From contig OY482850.1 in the NCBI GenBank assembly GCA_960531495.1, positions 7,338,587-7,402,586 of the forward strand: a DNA stretch of 64,000 nucleotides, given 5' to 3'. Below the pieces are notes generated by a model. It worked only from the letters and a program-made list of their open reading frames with translations, made no database searches and had not been told where the DNA came from. Positions 43,510-55,210 of this stretch are shown here, piece by piece. Source of the stretch: Zeus faber (taxonomy: Eukaryota > Chordata > Actinopteri > Zeiformes > Zeidae). The position numbers and the translations under genes are program-made. Every line of letters begins with the position of its first letter. Position 1 is the first letter of the stretch.

Positions 43510-44763
43510 ATGGCCAAAAGAACGTTTGATACAGCAGTGTGTGAGGAGATGGAAGTAATGATAAAAAATCACAAGGTGTTTATACAAAATCGGAAGAAAA
43601 CTGTAGAAAAAAAGGAAAGAGAAAGGATAGTACTAGCCATTTTCAAAAAGGAAGGAGAACAATGGAGGCAGAGAGAAAGTGTAACAAGGGAACACCCATA
43701 CACATAGATTGTTACAAAGAAATTAGGAAAGAGATACAGCAGTGGAGTAATGACAGTGATAAGGGGAAGAGAAGAGAAGATAATCACACCACACTATAAC
43801 ACATGCATACACACACACACACACACACATAATTTTGGATGGTGGCTGGTGAAATTTGGCCTCTGCATTTGACCCATCCTGGCTTGTCCTACCTCCAGGG
43901 GGGCAGCCAGGAGCAGTGGGCAGCATTCAACAATGCGCCCGGGAACCTGGTTCAGTGCAATGCACTGTGCCACCATACTACATGGGGACACACCAGGGAT
44001 GAGGAAAGCGATAATGACATTTTGAGAACAGGGAATTGCCCTGAAAAACTGATAAAAGTAAAGAGAGGGTTAGAAGAAGAGGGAAGATGTAATGAAAGAA
44101 AAAGGTTAGGAAGAACTAAGAGAAGAGAAAGAGAGGAATGTAGTCAAGAGAGAGAGAGAGACAGAGCAGAGAGAAAGGGAGGGGGCCGGCCCAGAGAAGA
44201 GGGAGGCATACTAGGCCAAAGCCCCCTAGCACAAGAGCTGATCGAAGCAGTTGAAACAAGGAGATCTAAAAGAGAGGGAGGGGCAACAAAGAGTTATGCA
44301 GAACTTTACCCTAGTAAGTAAGTAAGTAAGTTGTAAGTTGTAAGTAAGTTGTAAGTTCAGTACGTCCAATGGGGATCGCAGGACTTAGTAGGAGGGGTTA
44401 GTATCTAGACCCCCTAACATAAACTATGGAGGATCGAAGTCGATCAAGATATTTGAGGAACATACAGTGTGAAAGTTAATAGCTGTGGAGGACCTGGAAG
44501 CTTTGTTGGCCAGAGTGTTAGGGACATCCAAGATGGAGAGCATACTGGAAAATGGAGATTTGGGCTGGCTGCTGGACAAAGCCCTGGATGGGACTACATT
44601 TGACACATACAGGCCAACCACCTGGGGTGCACTCAGAAGCAAATTCCCAACCCGTATGCACAACAAGAGCCTGAAAGGCCACACGATCGGCGACACAGAC
44701 AATCCTGCGTCCTATCTACAGAAACAATTCAACAGGCCCCACCTCAGGCATTTTCTCCTCTAG
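43510..44763 (+). pseudogene. Gag fragments of the degraded ERV
   Basis: 43510-43707 encodes a 65-residue basic matrix-like start (MAKRTFDTAVCEEMEV) with ERIVLAIFKKEGEQW, like copy 1 matrix. A microsatellite and an unrelated dispersed repeat (43826-43965) interrupt it. Highly charged Arg/Glu sequence follows to 44321, then a frame to 44763 with ESILENGDLGWLLDKAL and NPASYLQKQFNR. The last part might be capsid, which copy 1 lacks. Multiple stops make it non-functional. Confidence 0.55.
43826..43965 (-). repeat. Teleost dispersed repeat, inverted relative to 56250-56475
   Basis: On the + strand it reads TTGACCCATCCTGGCTTGTC and GGAGCAGTGGGCAGCATTC, matching the reverse complement of 56270-56395. 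It lies beside an (AC)n run. It has no coding function. Confidence 0.7.
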
Positions 44764-44919
44764 CACAACAGCCTCAGAGCCAAAGGTCACCTGCCCCACC
44801 TGTTGTCAATGTACACACACAGAATAGTGGGAATCCAAATGATGGGTACAGACGATATAGGGCAAGGACAGTCTAGATATGCTCAGCAGCAGGGACCCGC
44901 TAGCCAGCGCAGAAGGTCT

Positions 44920-45890
44920 ATGGAGTATTGGGAATGCAATCAGGAAGGTCAACCCAGAAGAGATTGTTCGATTACCAGATCTATTGTCATCACCCATGAG
45001 GCAGAACAAGAGATGTTTGTGGATGGATCTTGCTACAAAGATCATTTGGAAAACCATGTAGGGTTTACAGTAGTGAGACAGAACCCAGACAAAACGTTTG
45101 CTGTTATTCAAAATTCTCATTGTAAACAGCCACGCTCAGCACAGTTGGCTGAGTTGAGAGCTGAGCTGCCTGTCGAGAAGGAACAGGAAAAACAGTAAAT
45201 ATATACACAGATTCTGCATATTTACATGGTGTATGTCATTTGTTTGAAGTAGTATGGAACATTAGACAGTCTAAGAAAACAGATATAATATAATGCATAA
45301 TGCATTGTGATCAGATTGTGCAATTAATGTCGACATTGCTGCTGTCTAGACAAGTGGCAATGATCAAATGTCAGGCACACAGGAAAGGTAATGATTATGT
45401 TATAAAGGGTAACAATGCTGCAGATGAGGCTGCCAAAGTAGCCTCAAATAGTAGTAGGGCAGTCTAGGCAATATTGACCATGCCTGAGGCTGCGCCTATG
45501 GAAGAAGATGTTGTCCACATGCAGGAAAAAGCCGCAGTTTATGAGCAAAACATGTGGATAAGTTATGGAGAACCCATGATGGGATGTTGTTGGCGCCAAC
45601 AACATGGATAGGTTTGCTTATCACTAATGTGCATGGTTTTGACCATTGCGTAAGCGGGGGAGGTAGTGAGAAAAATCAGAAAAGGTTTTTGGTCACCATT
45701 CTTGCAAACAAAGGTTGATAATAAACTATGCATGTGAGGTATGTGCAAAAAACAACTTGAGAAAAACATCCACTACCCCATTAGGAAACATTCCTACACC
45801 TGAGGGACCATTCAGACACCTGGTCTTAGTTTAGATATATGCCACAACCTATAGAGGAAACAAAACATGCAAAGCTGTACTTAAATAACA
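44920..45890 (+). pseudogene. NC remnant joined to RNase H and integrase start
   Basis: YWECNQEGQPRRDC (about 44932) is a zinc knuckle with its His replaced. It runs in frame within about 20 residues into RNase H: MFVDGSCYKDH, SAQLAELRAEL, then after a frameshift IYTDSAYLHGVCHLFE and NNAADEAAK. Further right, VRKIRKGFWSPFLQ (45665) and nearby Cys residues are an integrase zinc-domain remnant. Protease and RT are therefore deleted precisely between NC and RNase H. Confidence 0.7.
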
Positions 45891-45944
45891 GGCTACTGCT
45901 TATAACCATGTTTATTAGTTAATGTGTGTTACTATGTTAGGAAG

Positions 45945-46320
45945 ATGCGCAGAACCGAAGGTATTGAAGGCAGATGATCCGCTTTGGTGACCCCTAATGG
46001 GAGAAGCCAAAAGAAGAAGAAAAAGAAGAGGACTATAGTAACTGTTATGATAATCACGATTAATGTAAAATATTGTTTCCATTTAAATTTGATACACATT
46101 TCTATATAATCAAAATGTTTGTATGTCTATATTATATATTTTTGTAATCACATATGTTTTAATAGATACCAATTCAGGGGTAAGAAATGATTATAAGGTA
46201 GAGCACATTTGGTAATCTTTTCTTGCTTCAGGCGAGACACAGGTTGAACGCCCTGAAAACAATCAGGTTGAAAGTCCTGATATGAGAATAGGAGTAAGGA
46301 GTCCATGGTTATGGACCCTT
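45945..46320. other. LINE-tail-like sequence plus AT-rich spacer
   Basis: 45970-46025 has TGGGAGAAGCCAAAAGAAGA, similar to the insertion in copy 2. The remainder to 46320 is AT-rich with no recognised feature. Confidence 0.45.
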
Positions 46321-46327
46321 CGTGTGA

Positions 46328-47150
46328 TCACAGAGGGTCCTTGCCACTTTGTGAGTATTCAGAGCTGGACGTAGGGAGCAACACTAACAGCTTGTCCCCC
46401 AGTGAAAATTGTCTGAGTCGGGCCCCTCTTTCATATAAACGGCGCTGACGATCCCGGGTCTGGAACAAATTCTCCCATGATAATAGCCCCAGCGCATGTA
46501 GCTTTGCTGGCAGGTCCATAACATACTGAAATTTATTCCTCGTGGTGATTGGCCCTTCCTCACAGTTTTCCTTAATTAGGTATAGCACCCCCCCGGGGCC
46601 TCCTGCTTAAGAGGAGTTCAAAGGGAGACAATCCTGAGGAACCACCTGCACCGCAAACAACAGCGATTCCAACCACTTATCCCAATTATGGCTATCATCC
46701 TGCACTAACTTACAAACCATGCTCTTCAGCATCGTATTGAACCGCTCCACCAGGTCATCGATCTTGGGGAGCTTGTTAAGTTCCTGAAGTGTACTTGACA
46801 TAAAGGAAGTCCTCTGGTCGGTCAGGATTTCCTTTGGAAATGCCACGCTTTTGTCCATCATACTATGCAGGGGCACTGCCTCGGGATACCGGGTTGCGTA
46901 ATCTACTAGGACTAACACAAAATAGTACCCGCGAGTTCTGCGGTCTTACGGCCCGATGATATCCATGCGGAGTCTTTTGAACGAGGCCTCAACAAGGGGG
47001 AGGGGCCTCAATGGTACAGTTGGTGTGGCCAGAGGGTTGACTAATTGCCACTCGGGACATGCAGCGCACCACTTACGTCTTATGTCCGAGGTGACCTGCC
47101 TTTGGGTTATGGTGAGCCACCTGGAAAAGCATTTCCCGGCGGCTTTTTGA
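46328..47150 (-). pseudogene. Ty3/Gypsy retrotransposon integrase fragment
   Basis: On the minus strand an LVLVDYATRYPEAVPL segment (core domain, near 46900) is followed by ILTDQRTSFMS (second catalytic Asp), then DLVERFNTMLKSMV (third acidic site) and NWDKWLESLLFAV. Downstream come DLPAKLHALG and a LGDKLLVLLPTSSS region. To the right, a CxxC zinc segment is visible near 47060. This is characteristic of vertebrate Gypsy elements rather than ERVs. Frameshifts near 46600 and 46930 disable it, and RT and LTRs are not present nearby. Confidence 0.8.
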
Positions 47151-47279
47151 AATCAACAACATTTATTATTACATTACAACATTATTTATTATATAAGGAG
47201 AGGGTTATTTCCTCTCCTTACTGTGTGTTACGGCTCACTCAATATAACCTGTCTCTAATCACAGGGAAATATGGGTGAG

Positions 47280-48780
47280 TGAGTGTGGCATCTGGACACT
47301 AGAATATGGCATTTATTTGAACTACCTACTCAAAGGCCACGCATAGGGTACTATCCAGCGACTGCTCTAGCAGAATATCTTCTGGGGTGGCGATCAATGG
47401 GACCAGGGAAGCCCCCTACGGGGCCTCCTCTGGCCCCGACCCCGCAGCAACCACTAACATCCCCTTAGTGTTGTGCATGCTGCACAACACTCATATTTCC
47501 CTACTGACCGTGGGCGCAACCCCCTAGCCTCAGCTATTACAGTGGGTCCCGAAAATGGACTGGTTGCATTTGCAAGGTGATTTTATGGATCCACCTTGGG
47601 CTGATAATAATGGCGAGTATCAGACCCCAGTACAACTCCTACTGCATTGAATGGAAGAACAATTTACCCCTCCGATGCACTGGGAAAAGATCCGTTCCTG
47701 AAAACAGTGACCTGTTCAGAATGGTAGTCCTGCACCGATTTCCTCCTATGCCTGGAGGGTGTCTATGCTATTCACAGCAGGCTTACCCGTCCTCCAGTGG
47801 GCATCCGGGGCAATCACCCAGAGTAGAGTATGACACTGGCCATATTGATCCTGTTCTCACACACGCTATACATGTGGAGAAGCAAGAAAATACGGTGACC
47901 GCTGACAGAATGATCGACAGCGAAAGGCCAGTGACAATCTTCTCCAGACCCAACTCCAGATGGCCCAGCTCAAACTCAACCAGATGCAGGGCTACACAAG
48001 AGGTCACGGGCATGGCCAAGACAGACGTCGTGGCAACAACCGCCATAACCCTGGCAATAGGGATGGACAACGGAATGATGGTAGATACTACAGCTGCAGA
48101 AAGACTAGACATTTTGCCCAAGACTGTCCCAATCCACGAAAACCAAGATGTGATGAGGAGAAGGCAATAACAATTAGTGGGATTTGCGTGGTCCACCTAA
48201 GGGCGTAACAGTCCAGCGCCCAGCAGAGGAGCAGCCGTGCAGGGAGACGACCAACAAGATTTATAGATTGGCGGGCAGAGCGTCACACCATTGGGTAATA
48301 TGAACAATTCACGCTTACTCACCATGCTAAACCTTTCCCCACACCAAATAATTATTTTTCCAAACTATGATCCTTTTATTGTTGTCCCATGAACAGCTAT
48401 GACAAAATGCCGACAACCACTTTAACTGTTAATGGTCAAAAAGTTTCCCTTTTTTTAGACTCTGGCATGGCACATTCTGTGCTCATGCGAAAACACATAT
48501 TCAGCGCCCCTGAGAATGAGTAGTGAGTAGTCATGCTATAGTCACTATAAGAGCAGGAGGGGTGGAAACCAGAGATCTTTTTACAAAGCCCCTGCCTGCG
48601 GAGGATGTCAGAGACGAAGAAAATGCCTCAGGGGCTTCCCGACTTCTCTGTGATTTATTTATTTGCTCTGATGTGTGCCCTGTTAACCTGTTGGTCAGGG
48701 ATGTCATGTGTGCATTAGGAATCTCTATCCTCTATGATCATGATGGTGTTAAGAGTAGTCAGGAATGAGGTTGAGTTAAT
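47280..48780 (+). pseudogene. ERV gag end and protease of another lineage
   Basis: Frames between 47280 and 48210 give proline-rich Gag (GPGKPPTGPPLAPTPQQP) and a nucleocapsid with GHGHGQDRRRGNNRHN. A zinc-knuckle remnant YYSCRKTRHFAQDC follows, with His lost before Phe. From 48400 the frame KVSLFLDSGMAHSVLM is a retropepsin active site with the normal DSG. A few residues after it, stops appear. This protease differs from copy 1's DCG. Together with the PPT and LTR at 49417-50200 it forms a gutted + strand provirus. Confidence 0.65.
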
Positions 48781-49034
48781 ATCCACACCAACTCCCGATA
48801 TGCATTCGGTGTTCATGACTTTGGTGGAGGAGCTAGCTGCAAACGGTTACACATTGTGGTTGCTTTGGCTGCTTCTTCCCGGTCCTCCTCCGGACCCTTG
48901 AGCACTACTGCTGCCAGTTGGGAGAGGGTTGGTATTTGGGCCGCCTGTTGACCCGCTGGTGGCTCCAGGGTGTCTTTGGACGGTCGCTCTGTGTCCCTTC
49001 CCCATTACGGACAGTCCCTGAACAGGTGCCAATG

Positions 49035-49325
49035 TGGCAGCCATCTGCCGCACACCACCCAAGTGGGACCTCTGTCACAGAGACACAGAAGACGATGGGT
49101 TGTAGATACCAGTTTATTGTAGAGAGGAGGCTAGGTGAAATTAGCCAGGAGCAGATCGAACATATACTGACAGGGCTCCTATCCTGAGTGAGTGTATGGA
49201 TGGCAGTTTTACCTGCTGCTCATTAGACCAACCAAAGAGCAACAGGTACGCAGCCACTCTGACCCCCTAGATCACCTAGATTCAAGTCAGGTGTGGCTGC
49301 TCAACCAGACCATCCCCACACTACA
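49035..49325 (-). repeat. Family E repeat, copy 2
   Basis: Shares TGTAGATACCAGTTTATTGT, GCCAGGAGCAGAT and GTCAGGTGTGGCTGCTCAA with the copies at 42490, 52833 and 54930. It lies between the protease remnant and the polypurine tract of the surrounding ERV, so it is probably an insertion in it. Confidence 0.6.
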
Positions 49326-49416
49326 CGCACTTTGGTCTACTAACCCTTCTTCCCTTTGATGTTATTGAAATTGGACTTTTGGTAATGCATCCATGTGTGA
49401 GACTCTAGTAAGTCCC

Positions 49417-50200
49417 AAAGGGGGGAAATGTAAGATAAAGTACTCCAAAATGGCTATAAAGCCACATAATGCATGCTTTACAATTTTTAAGTATGTACCA
49501 CTCCCAGTGACCCGATGTTCTCAAAGTGAACCGTGTAATAAGAGCTAACCCATGACTTCAGTGGCATTGTACCAGAAAGGGAGGATTTGAAGGCACCAGA
49601 TGTTTCCTCTTTTCTCTGCATATCTATTATGCCTCATAAATATTCTTGACTGCCCCCCTTCCTGTGTTTGGGAGGCAGAACGCAACTAATGTATATTCAA
49701 GCCCTATATAGAAGTGTGTTTTCTCCTTGTCCCTCAGAGATCAGTGCAGAGACTTGTTTGAAGCTGTTGTATTGCTCGATGCTTACAATCATCTAAGATA
49801 AACTTAGGCTAAGGACTAAAGTTGTTGTGCTTTTTTATTCACCTCTTGGGTACTGATTGGTGTGCTGTGGAAATTTCCTCAACACATTTTTTCTGGTTGC
49901 ATTTGCCCTGCCAATAGGAACTCTGGAGTGACCTCAGCCAATGGTGTTTCAGCATGTGTTCCGTGTTGTATTTTGTGAGAGAAAATGCAGATGATTTATG
50001 CTTTGAATGATGTTTCATATGTCTTATATAAGACAATAGCCTTTCAATGACACTACCCGTCACGGTATAAAGCTCTCTTCTGCAGAAGCAAGGGCAGAGG
50101 TCACAGCCATTCACTGCTTTTAAAGTGTATCTGTGTATTTCTCTTTACTCTGCAGAATAAAGTATGCTAATATACTTTCAGTTTGTTTCCTGTAGTGACA
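49417..50200 (+). mobile_element. Polypurine tract and 3' LTR (family C)
   Basis: AAAGGGGGGAAA (49417-49428) is directly followed by TGTAAGATAAAG, the LTR start at 49429. The LTR is about 772 bp and ends TAGTGACA at 50200. It has TATATAAGACAATAG near 50027, a likely promoter TATA, and GAATAAAG near 50156 as a polyadenylation signal. It is the 3' end of the + strand ERV to its left, and its promoter to U5 half resembles 14575-15100. Confidence 0.75.
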
Positions 50201-52590
50201 CAGGGTTTGCCTCAACGACCACGCAGTGAGAATTCTCCAACAATTTGATGATCGAGGAAGGGACTCTCTGCTGGGCGCACTGTCCTCAGTGCACCATGGG
50301 CGAGGGACCATGGACTTACGTCTGGACCAATCACCTTGCACTTAAGTCATTGAAGGTTTCTCTTGTGCCGCTTAGTCCCTGCCCTGGAGTAGGAGCTAAG
50401 AAAGTCCCCCAAGAACGGCGTTCTGAGAACTATGAACGTTCCTAGTTCCTGCAGTGCAGACACAAAAAAAGCAACGGTTCCTCCTAAAGTTCTTGGAAGT
50501 ATGAAAAAGTTCCTGCTGTATGGTTATATAAACCTCAACTCAAGGTCACACCGGTGTGAGAGTGGTGGTCTTGCCACTCTGTATAATCATGACTTTTCCC
50601 AGTGGGCCCACGTGTTTATGTATTAAATTGTATTTAATACACGGTAACATTTGTCGCATTGAGAATTCTTCATTGAGGATTATATTTTTCTTCAATAGTT
50701 ACCTATAATCGTAATTTATAACCATACAAATAAATTATCCTGTTTTATGCTGTTCTTAAGTGTGGGGGGTGGAGTAAGAATGAGACGTACATGATGTGGC
50801 GTGGGATGCATGCAGATTTTTTTGGTTTGGTTCAATTAGGAAACTTTAGAAAATCAATACATCTCAAATAAAAATACACTGTTTTTTTATTTTTTATTTA
50901 GAGAGGGGGCAGGCAACTTGTAAAGACAGAAAACCAGACAGCTATTTAAAAACCAGCCCAAATTTTATGTACACACATAATGCTATTTTTTCTTGCCCAA
51001 CCCGCCCAATGCTATTTTTTTCCAGCCCAATGTGATCAAAAGAAGCCCAATTTGGTGAAACTGCTAAAACTGGCAACACTGAATAAAGTAATTCTGATTC
51101 TGAAACCTATGGGAGAATGTAGTCCGGCAGTAAAATCCAGTCGTCACGGAAACACATGTAAACATACAAGGGGAATTCCCCATACAGTACGGACATCACA
51201 ACTCTCGCCCTATAAAGCCGAGTTTGGAGGAGCTTCCTATGAGTTTACGCCAAAGAAGAAGAAGGCGGCACATACATATACATACATACACACTCACACG
51301 TAAGTACACACAAACATGGCCACTTATGAACACTTTGAAAGCATGTAGTGTGTTTAGTGCATCAGTAATGCTATCCAACACCATGTGCACCATGTTCTAA
51401 TCAGCAGTGGGCAGTGTTTTATATTATATATATCATATATTATTATATATATATTATATTATAAGGCCCGCTCGCAAACAAAAGCATCACTCAAATTGAC
51501 CCATATAAAACTACATTATAGAACTAGGACCCGTTTACCATTATCCTCTGTCTATCTGATGTATGATGAACAGCTCCTAATTTTTTTTTACTGAATCAAC
51601 TTGATGAAAGCGACAGCTATAAATAAAGAAACCAACTTGTGAATTTCCTTTTGCGAAATATAAAGGAGATTACACTGTTTCCGTTTTCATGACAGTCAAA
51701 TATCTACAATATGCGGAAATATATAAACGTTCCATTCTATTCCCTTGAGTTCATGATGCTCCAGCAATCAATGCGGAACCCCACAAACAGATTAATTATT
51801 TATTCATTAATTCCCCTCACACTCACATTTGCAGTTAGTTTTCTAGAATGTTTAGTTTTCTAAGAGAAACTTCTTAATGTCATTATGTAATTTTTAAGTT
51901 TTTAAGTTTAAATTTGAATCAGTTGACACCTTAAGATGAATAGAATAACATAAATAAAAAAATAGCAGAATACCACATTCATTATTTTATTTGGACAAAT
52001 AAAAAAAGTCTACTTTTAACAGGCTTGAATAGACAGCACGCAAACATACCAAGGATGTATGTTTGCGTGTTAATATCAATAACAGCCTCCTCGCTAAGTT
52101 ACACCCTGATAGCCATGAGTAGCACTCGATACACTGGAAATGATGCTCAGATATTTCCGTGGTGTAATGCAAGGCTTTTCTTTGTAAGTTTGCCTTGAAA
52201 AAAGTGTTGCAAGTCAATCTGACACAATATTACTGTCATCAACTTCAACAATAGTGGCTGCAATTTTCACGACTCACTCCTACAACAGCTAAACGCGGGA
52301 GCATGGGAATGTATCATTCCAGCCACTACAATCCCCAATCCACAGTACCCAAGGACCTTCTAGCTACCCCGGAGGGTGCAACACTATTTTTTATTTATCG
52401 TCTCCTCAAAATGTGATTTTTTAATCAAGTTTTTACCCCAAATTTCTGTCCTAGTAGATTGAACAACAAGGGCCTTCCTTGATCTTGATTTGGCGGGCCC
52501 TGCAGCAGTAGGCGTTCACCTGAGGATAGTTTTCTACCTGACAACCAATGAAAAATTTGGATAAGGTCGTTTTGTCTAATAATTCCCATA
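50201..52590. other. Gene-free AT-rich stretch
   Basis: No coding frame here looks real. 50340-50530 contains several AGTTCCT/AGGAAC-type phrases that may be a non-autonomous DNA element. 51081-51100 (AATAAAGTAATTCTGATTCT) looks like a LINE tail. A perfect 13-bp hairpin lies at 52037-52069. The rest holds nothing I can name. Confidence 0.45.
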
Positions 52591-52591
52591 T

Positions 52592-54160
52592 ACACTGATT
52601 AGCCACAACATTAAAACCACCAAGAGGTGAAGTGAATAACATTGGTCATCTCATTACAATGGCACCTGTCAAGGGGTGGGATATATTAGGCAGCAAGTGA
52701 ACAGTCAGTTCTTGAAGTTGATGGGTTGGAAGCAGGAAAAATGGGGGCAAGCATAAGGATCCTAGTGACTTTAACAAGGGCCAAATCGTGATGCTAGAGG
52801 ACTAGGTCAGAGCATCTCAAATGGTAAGTGTGGTCTGGGAATTGTCTGAGTTGAGCAGCCACACCTGACATGGATCTAGGTGATAGGGATCAGAGTGACT
52901 GCCTACTTGTTGCTCATTGGTTGGTCTAACGAGCAGCAGGTAAAGCTGCCATCCCCACACACCCTCAGGATAGGGCCCCCTGTCATTACATATGTCTATC
53001 TGCTCCTGGCTATTTCCAACTGGCCAACTCTCTACAATAAACTGGTGTTTACATTCCACCATCTACTGTGTCTGTGCCGGAGGGCCCAGAAAACGCCACT
53101 TGGCCGGTGCGTGGTAGGAGCAACTGCCACAGCGGGTCTTGTGGGGTGTTCTTGTTGTGAAGTTGTTAGTACCTACCAAAAGTGGTCCAAGGAAGGACAA
53201 GCGGTGAACCGGCAACAGGGTCATGGGCGCATGGCTCATTGACAGGGTCATCGGCACAACACTCATTGAAGCGCGTGGGGAGCGAAGGCTAGCCCGTCTG
53301 GTCCGATCCCACAGAAGAGCTACTGTAGCATAAATTGTTGAAAAAGTTCATGCTGGTTATGATAGAAATGTGTCAGAACACAGTGAATTGCAGTTTGCTG
53401 CTTATGTGGCTGCATAGCTGCAGACCGATCAGAGTGCCCATGTTGATCCCTGTCCACAGCTGAAAGCACCTACAATGGGCACATGAGTGTCAGAACTGGA
53501 CCATGGAGCAATGGAAGAAGGTGGCCTGGTCTTGATGAATCACATTTTCTTTTATATGTGTGCAATGTTTACCTGGCGCACCAGCAGAATGGAGTATCCA
53601 TGCTGCTGGTGCGCACACCCCACGGAGCCCGGTGGGGAGCATGGGGTTCTCCGCTGTGCTCCCTACAGAGCAATCCCCACACTCAAAACATTTTATGGTC
53701 CCCCATGCAGGAAAAAAGTCAATAACTTCTGATTTTGAAATCCAAATGGGATTTGAAATGATCGAATAATACATGGATATTCCTGTGTATCTATATAGTG
53801 TCGGTAAAGGGCCGAAATTTGCGGGTCGACCCGGGTGTTGTGTGTCTATGAGAGCCGATCCAAGTTGGAGCCGATAAAAACCGGTGTCTATTGCAAAGTC
53901 ATTTGACCTGGGACTCAAATCCTGGGTTTTACCTTTCGCAGTGGTGACCAATGCCAGATGTTAGCGGGTGATACTGGGTTTTTGGAGCAGTAGGAAAGGG
54001 GTATTACAGGACTTAAAGGATCTGCTGCTAACAATTTGGTGGCAGCTACCACAGGACACCTTCAGTGGTCTTATGGAGTCCATGCCTCGATCGGTCAGTG
54101 CTTGGGGGGGCCTACACAATATTAGCCAGCTGGTTTTAAAATTGTGGCTGATTAATATAC
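52592..54160 (+). mobile_element. Tc1-like element with two insertions
   Basis: The left end CACTGATTAGCCACAACATT and the right end near 54125-54155 (complement of TATTAATCAGCCACAATTTT) are inverted repeats. The transposase region (53140-53550 and 53955-54120) is decayed but matches the antisense copy at 40780-41300. Family E (52833-53130) is inserted near the left. Unrelated sequence (about 53557-53955) interrupts the transposase. Confidence 0.7.
52833..53130 (+). repeat. Family E repeat, copy 3, inside Tc1
   Basis: The orientation is opposite to the other three copies, with ACAATAAACTGG on the + strand at 53033-53044. It ends near CAACTGCCACA before the Tc1 sequence resumes. Confidence 0.6.
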
Positions 54161-54442
54161 ATAGCATAACAACAAGAACAAAGTACAGACAACATATTGA
54201 TCTCACAACTTAAATGTTTTTAAATAGGTATTTAATATTTTTTTTAATTTAATTTTTTCACTTATGTACTTCAGTGCCTTCTCCCAGAAGGCCCTGAGGG
54301 CCCACCACTTGTATTTTAAGATAATCAACATTTATTCAGATTAAATTGTATTATGAAAAGTGTATCCCATAAAGTAACACAGTTGGCCAATCAAGCATTT
54401 GAATGTAAAACACATTGAGACTGTCTTGTTCCTATTTCACAG

Positions 54443-54787
54443 GCACCTCAAGGGATGTCAACCTTTGAAGACCCACAGAGAGTCAGTGATCAAGTTGGGA
54501 AGTGTGCTATTCCTGGAAACCCTGTTTTCTCCTGTGGGCAAATTCCATCAATTAACACACTGCCAGTGTCGTTGATGAAAGCCAAGCATCCCCTGTACAA
54601 GACGACCTCGAGTGTCTATGGTGCTCGCCCTCTGACATCTGAATGTATGACATCTACCTACCACCCGCTGTCAGAGAAATTCTCCAGAGATCTAGGGATC
54701 TGTGGCATGTATAGTGATACCTCACTCAATACAGCTCTAGCCAGAAGCCGGGTATTTGACTATCCTAACTTGCAGCATACTCTCTGA
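54443..54787 (+). CDS. pierce2: PIERCE2-like ciliary microtubule inner protein (ATG at 54455)
   Basis: PIERCE1 and PIERCE2 are small proteins that bind inside the doublet microtubules of motile cilia and help dock outer dynein arms. This 110-residue frame has GNPVFSCG early (residues 27-34), then LYKTTSSVYGARPL, YHPLSEKFSRDLG, CGMYSDTSLNT and a closing FDYPNLQHTL. This order of short blocks matches the PIERCE family, and GNPVFSC favours PIERCE2 (C15orf65). Length is close to the human protein. A splice acceptor (TTCCTATTTCACAG, ending 54442) precedes the exon, so at least one upstream exon exists and might add residues. It has no stops and reads like a live gene among decayed transposons. Its expression would be expected in ciliated cells and testis. 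Confidence 0.82.
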   Translation, partial: APQGMSTFEDPQRVSDQVGKCAIPGNPVFSCGQIPSINTLPVSLMKAKHPLYKTTSSVYGARPLTSECMTSTYHPLSEKFSRDLGICGMYSDTSLNTALARSRVFDYPNLQHTL

Positions 54788-54866
54788 ACTAATTCAAAAA
54801 GTAAAAACTGGCAGCATGAGCAAGAAACTTTGTTTCATTTTGTGATTAAAAAAAAATCTAATTATT

Positions 54867-54903
54867 AAACAATTATTTTCAACTCTGTTGAAAATAATTG
54901 TTT
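54867..54903. repeat. Perfect 17-bp hairpin just after PIERCE2
   Basis: AAACAATTATTTTCAAC, loop TCT, then the exact reverse complement. With one mismatch the stem extends to about 23 bp. It begins about 80 bp after the stop and so probably lies in the 3' UTR or at its end. Confidence 0.9.
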
Positions 54904-54929
54904 GATAATTTGATTTTGTTCCATCTGTC

Positions 54930-55210
54930 ACATGCCACCTGAGTTGCATTTTCAGGGCCTTCCGACTCAGACACAGGTCGAGATGTTGCAAACACACCAG
55001 TTTATTGTAGAGAGTGGGCAAGATGTAACACGCCGGGAGCAGATGGACATGTCATGACAGAGGCTCGCCCTGGGTGTGTGTGTGGGGCTGGGTGATTTAC
55101 CTGTCGCTCGTTGATTGCTCCGATGACTAACAGGCGTACAGCCACCTATGATCCTGGGCCTAATTACCTAGACCCAAGACAGGTGTGGCTGCTTAAACCA
55201 CCCCACCTCA
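54930..55210 (-). repeat. Family E repeat, copy 4
   Basis: Shares ACCAGTTTATTGTAGAGAG, GGAGCAGATGGACATGTCA and ACAGGTGTGGCTGCTTAAAC with the other copies. It is the most diverged of the four. Confidence 0.55.

Larger units (their letters stand above)
41505..45890 (+). mobile_element. Degraded ERV related to the young provirus, + strand
   Basis: A likely 5' LTR (about 41505-41990, TATATAAAC at 41638 and TAATAAAAG at 41911) precedes a leader, gag pieces (43510-44763), an NC remnant fused to RNase H (about 44930-45480), and an integrase N-terminal remnant (45650-45840). Protease and RT are deleted. Matrix wording (RIVLAIFKKEGEQW) parallels copy 1 Gag ([14 protein letters not shown]), so the two are related. 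Neither the 3' LTR nor the LTR ends are certain. Confidence 0.6.

Noticed and set aside
47783-48196. 137-codon minus-strand frame
   Set aside because: It is antisense to the Gag-nucleocapsid remnant, which has recognisable motifs on the + strand.
52828-53120. TGGTA direct repeats flanking family E in the Tc1 element as a target duplication
   Set aside because: The right TGGTA also occurs at the equivalent place in the copy at 42490, so it is part of the repeat itself.
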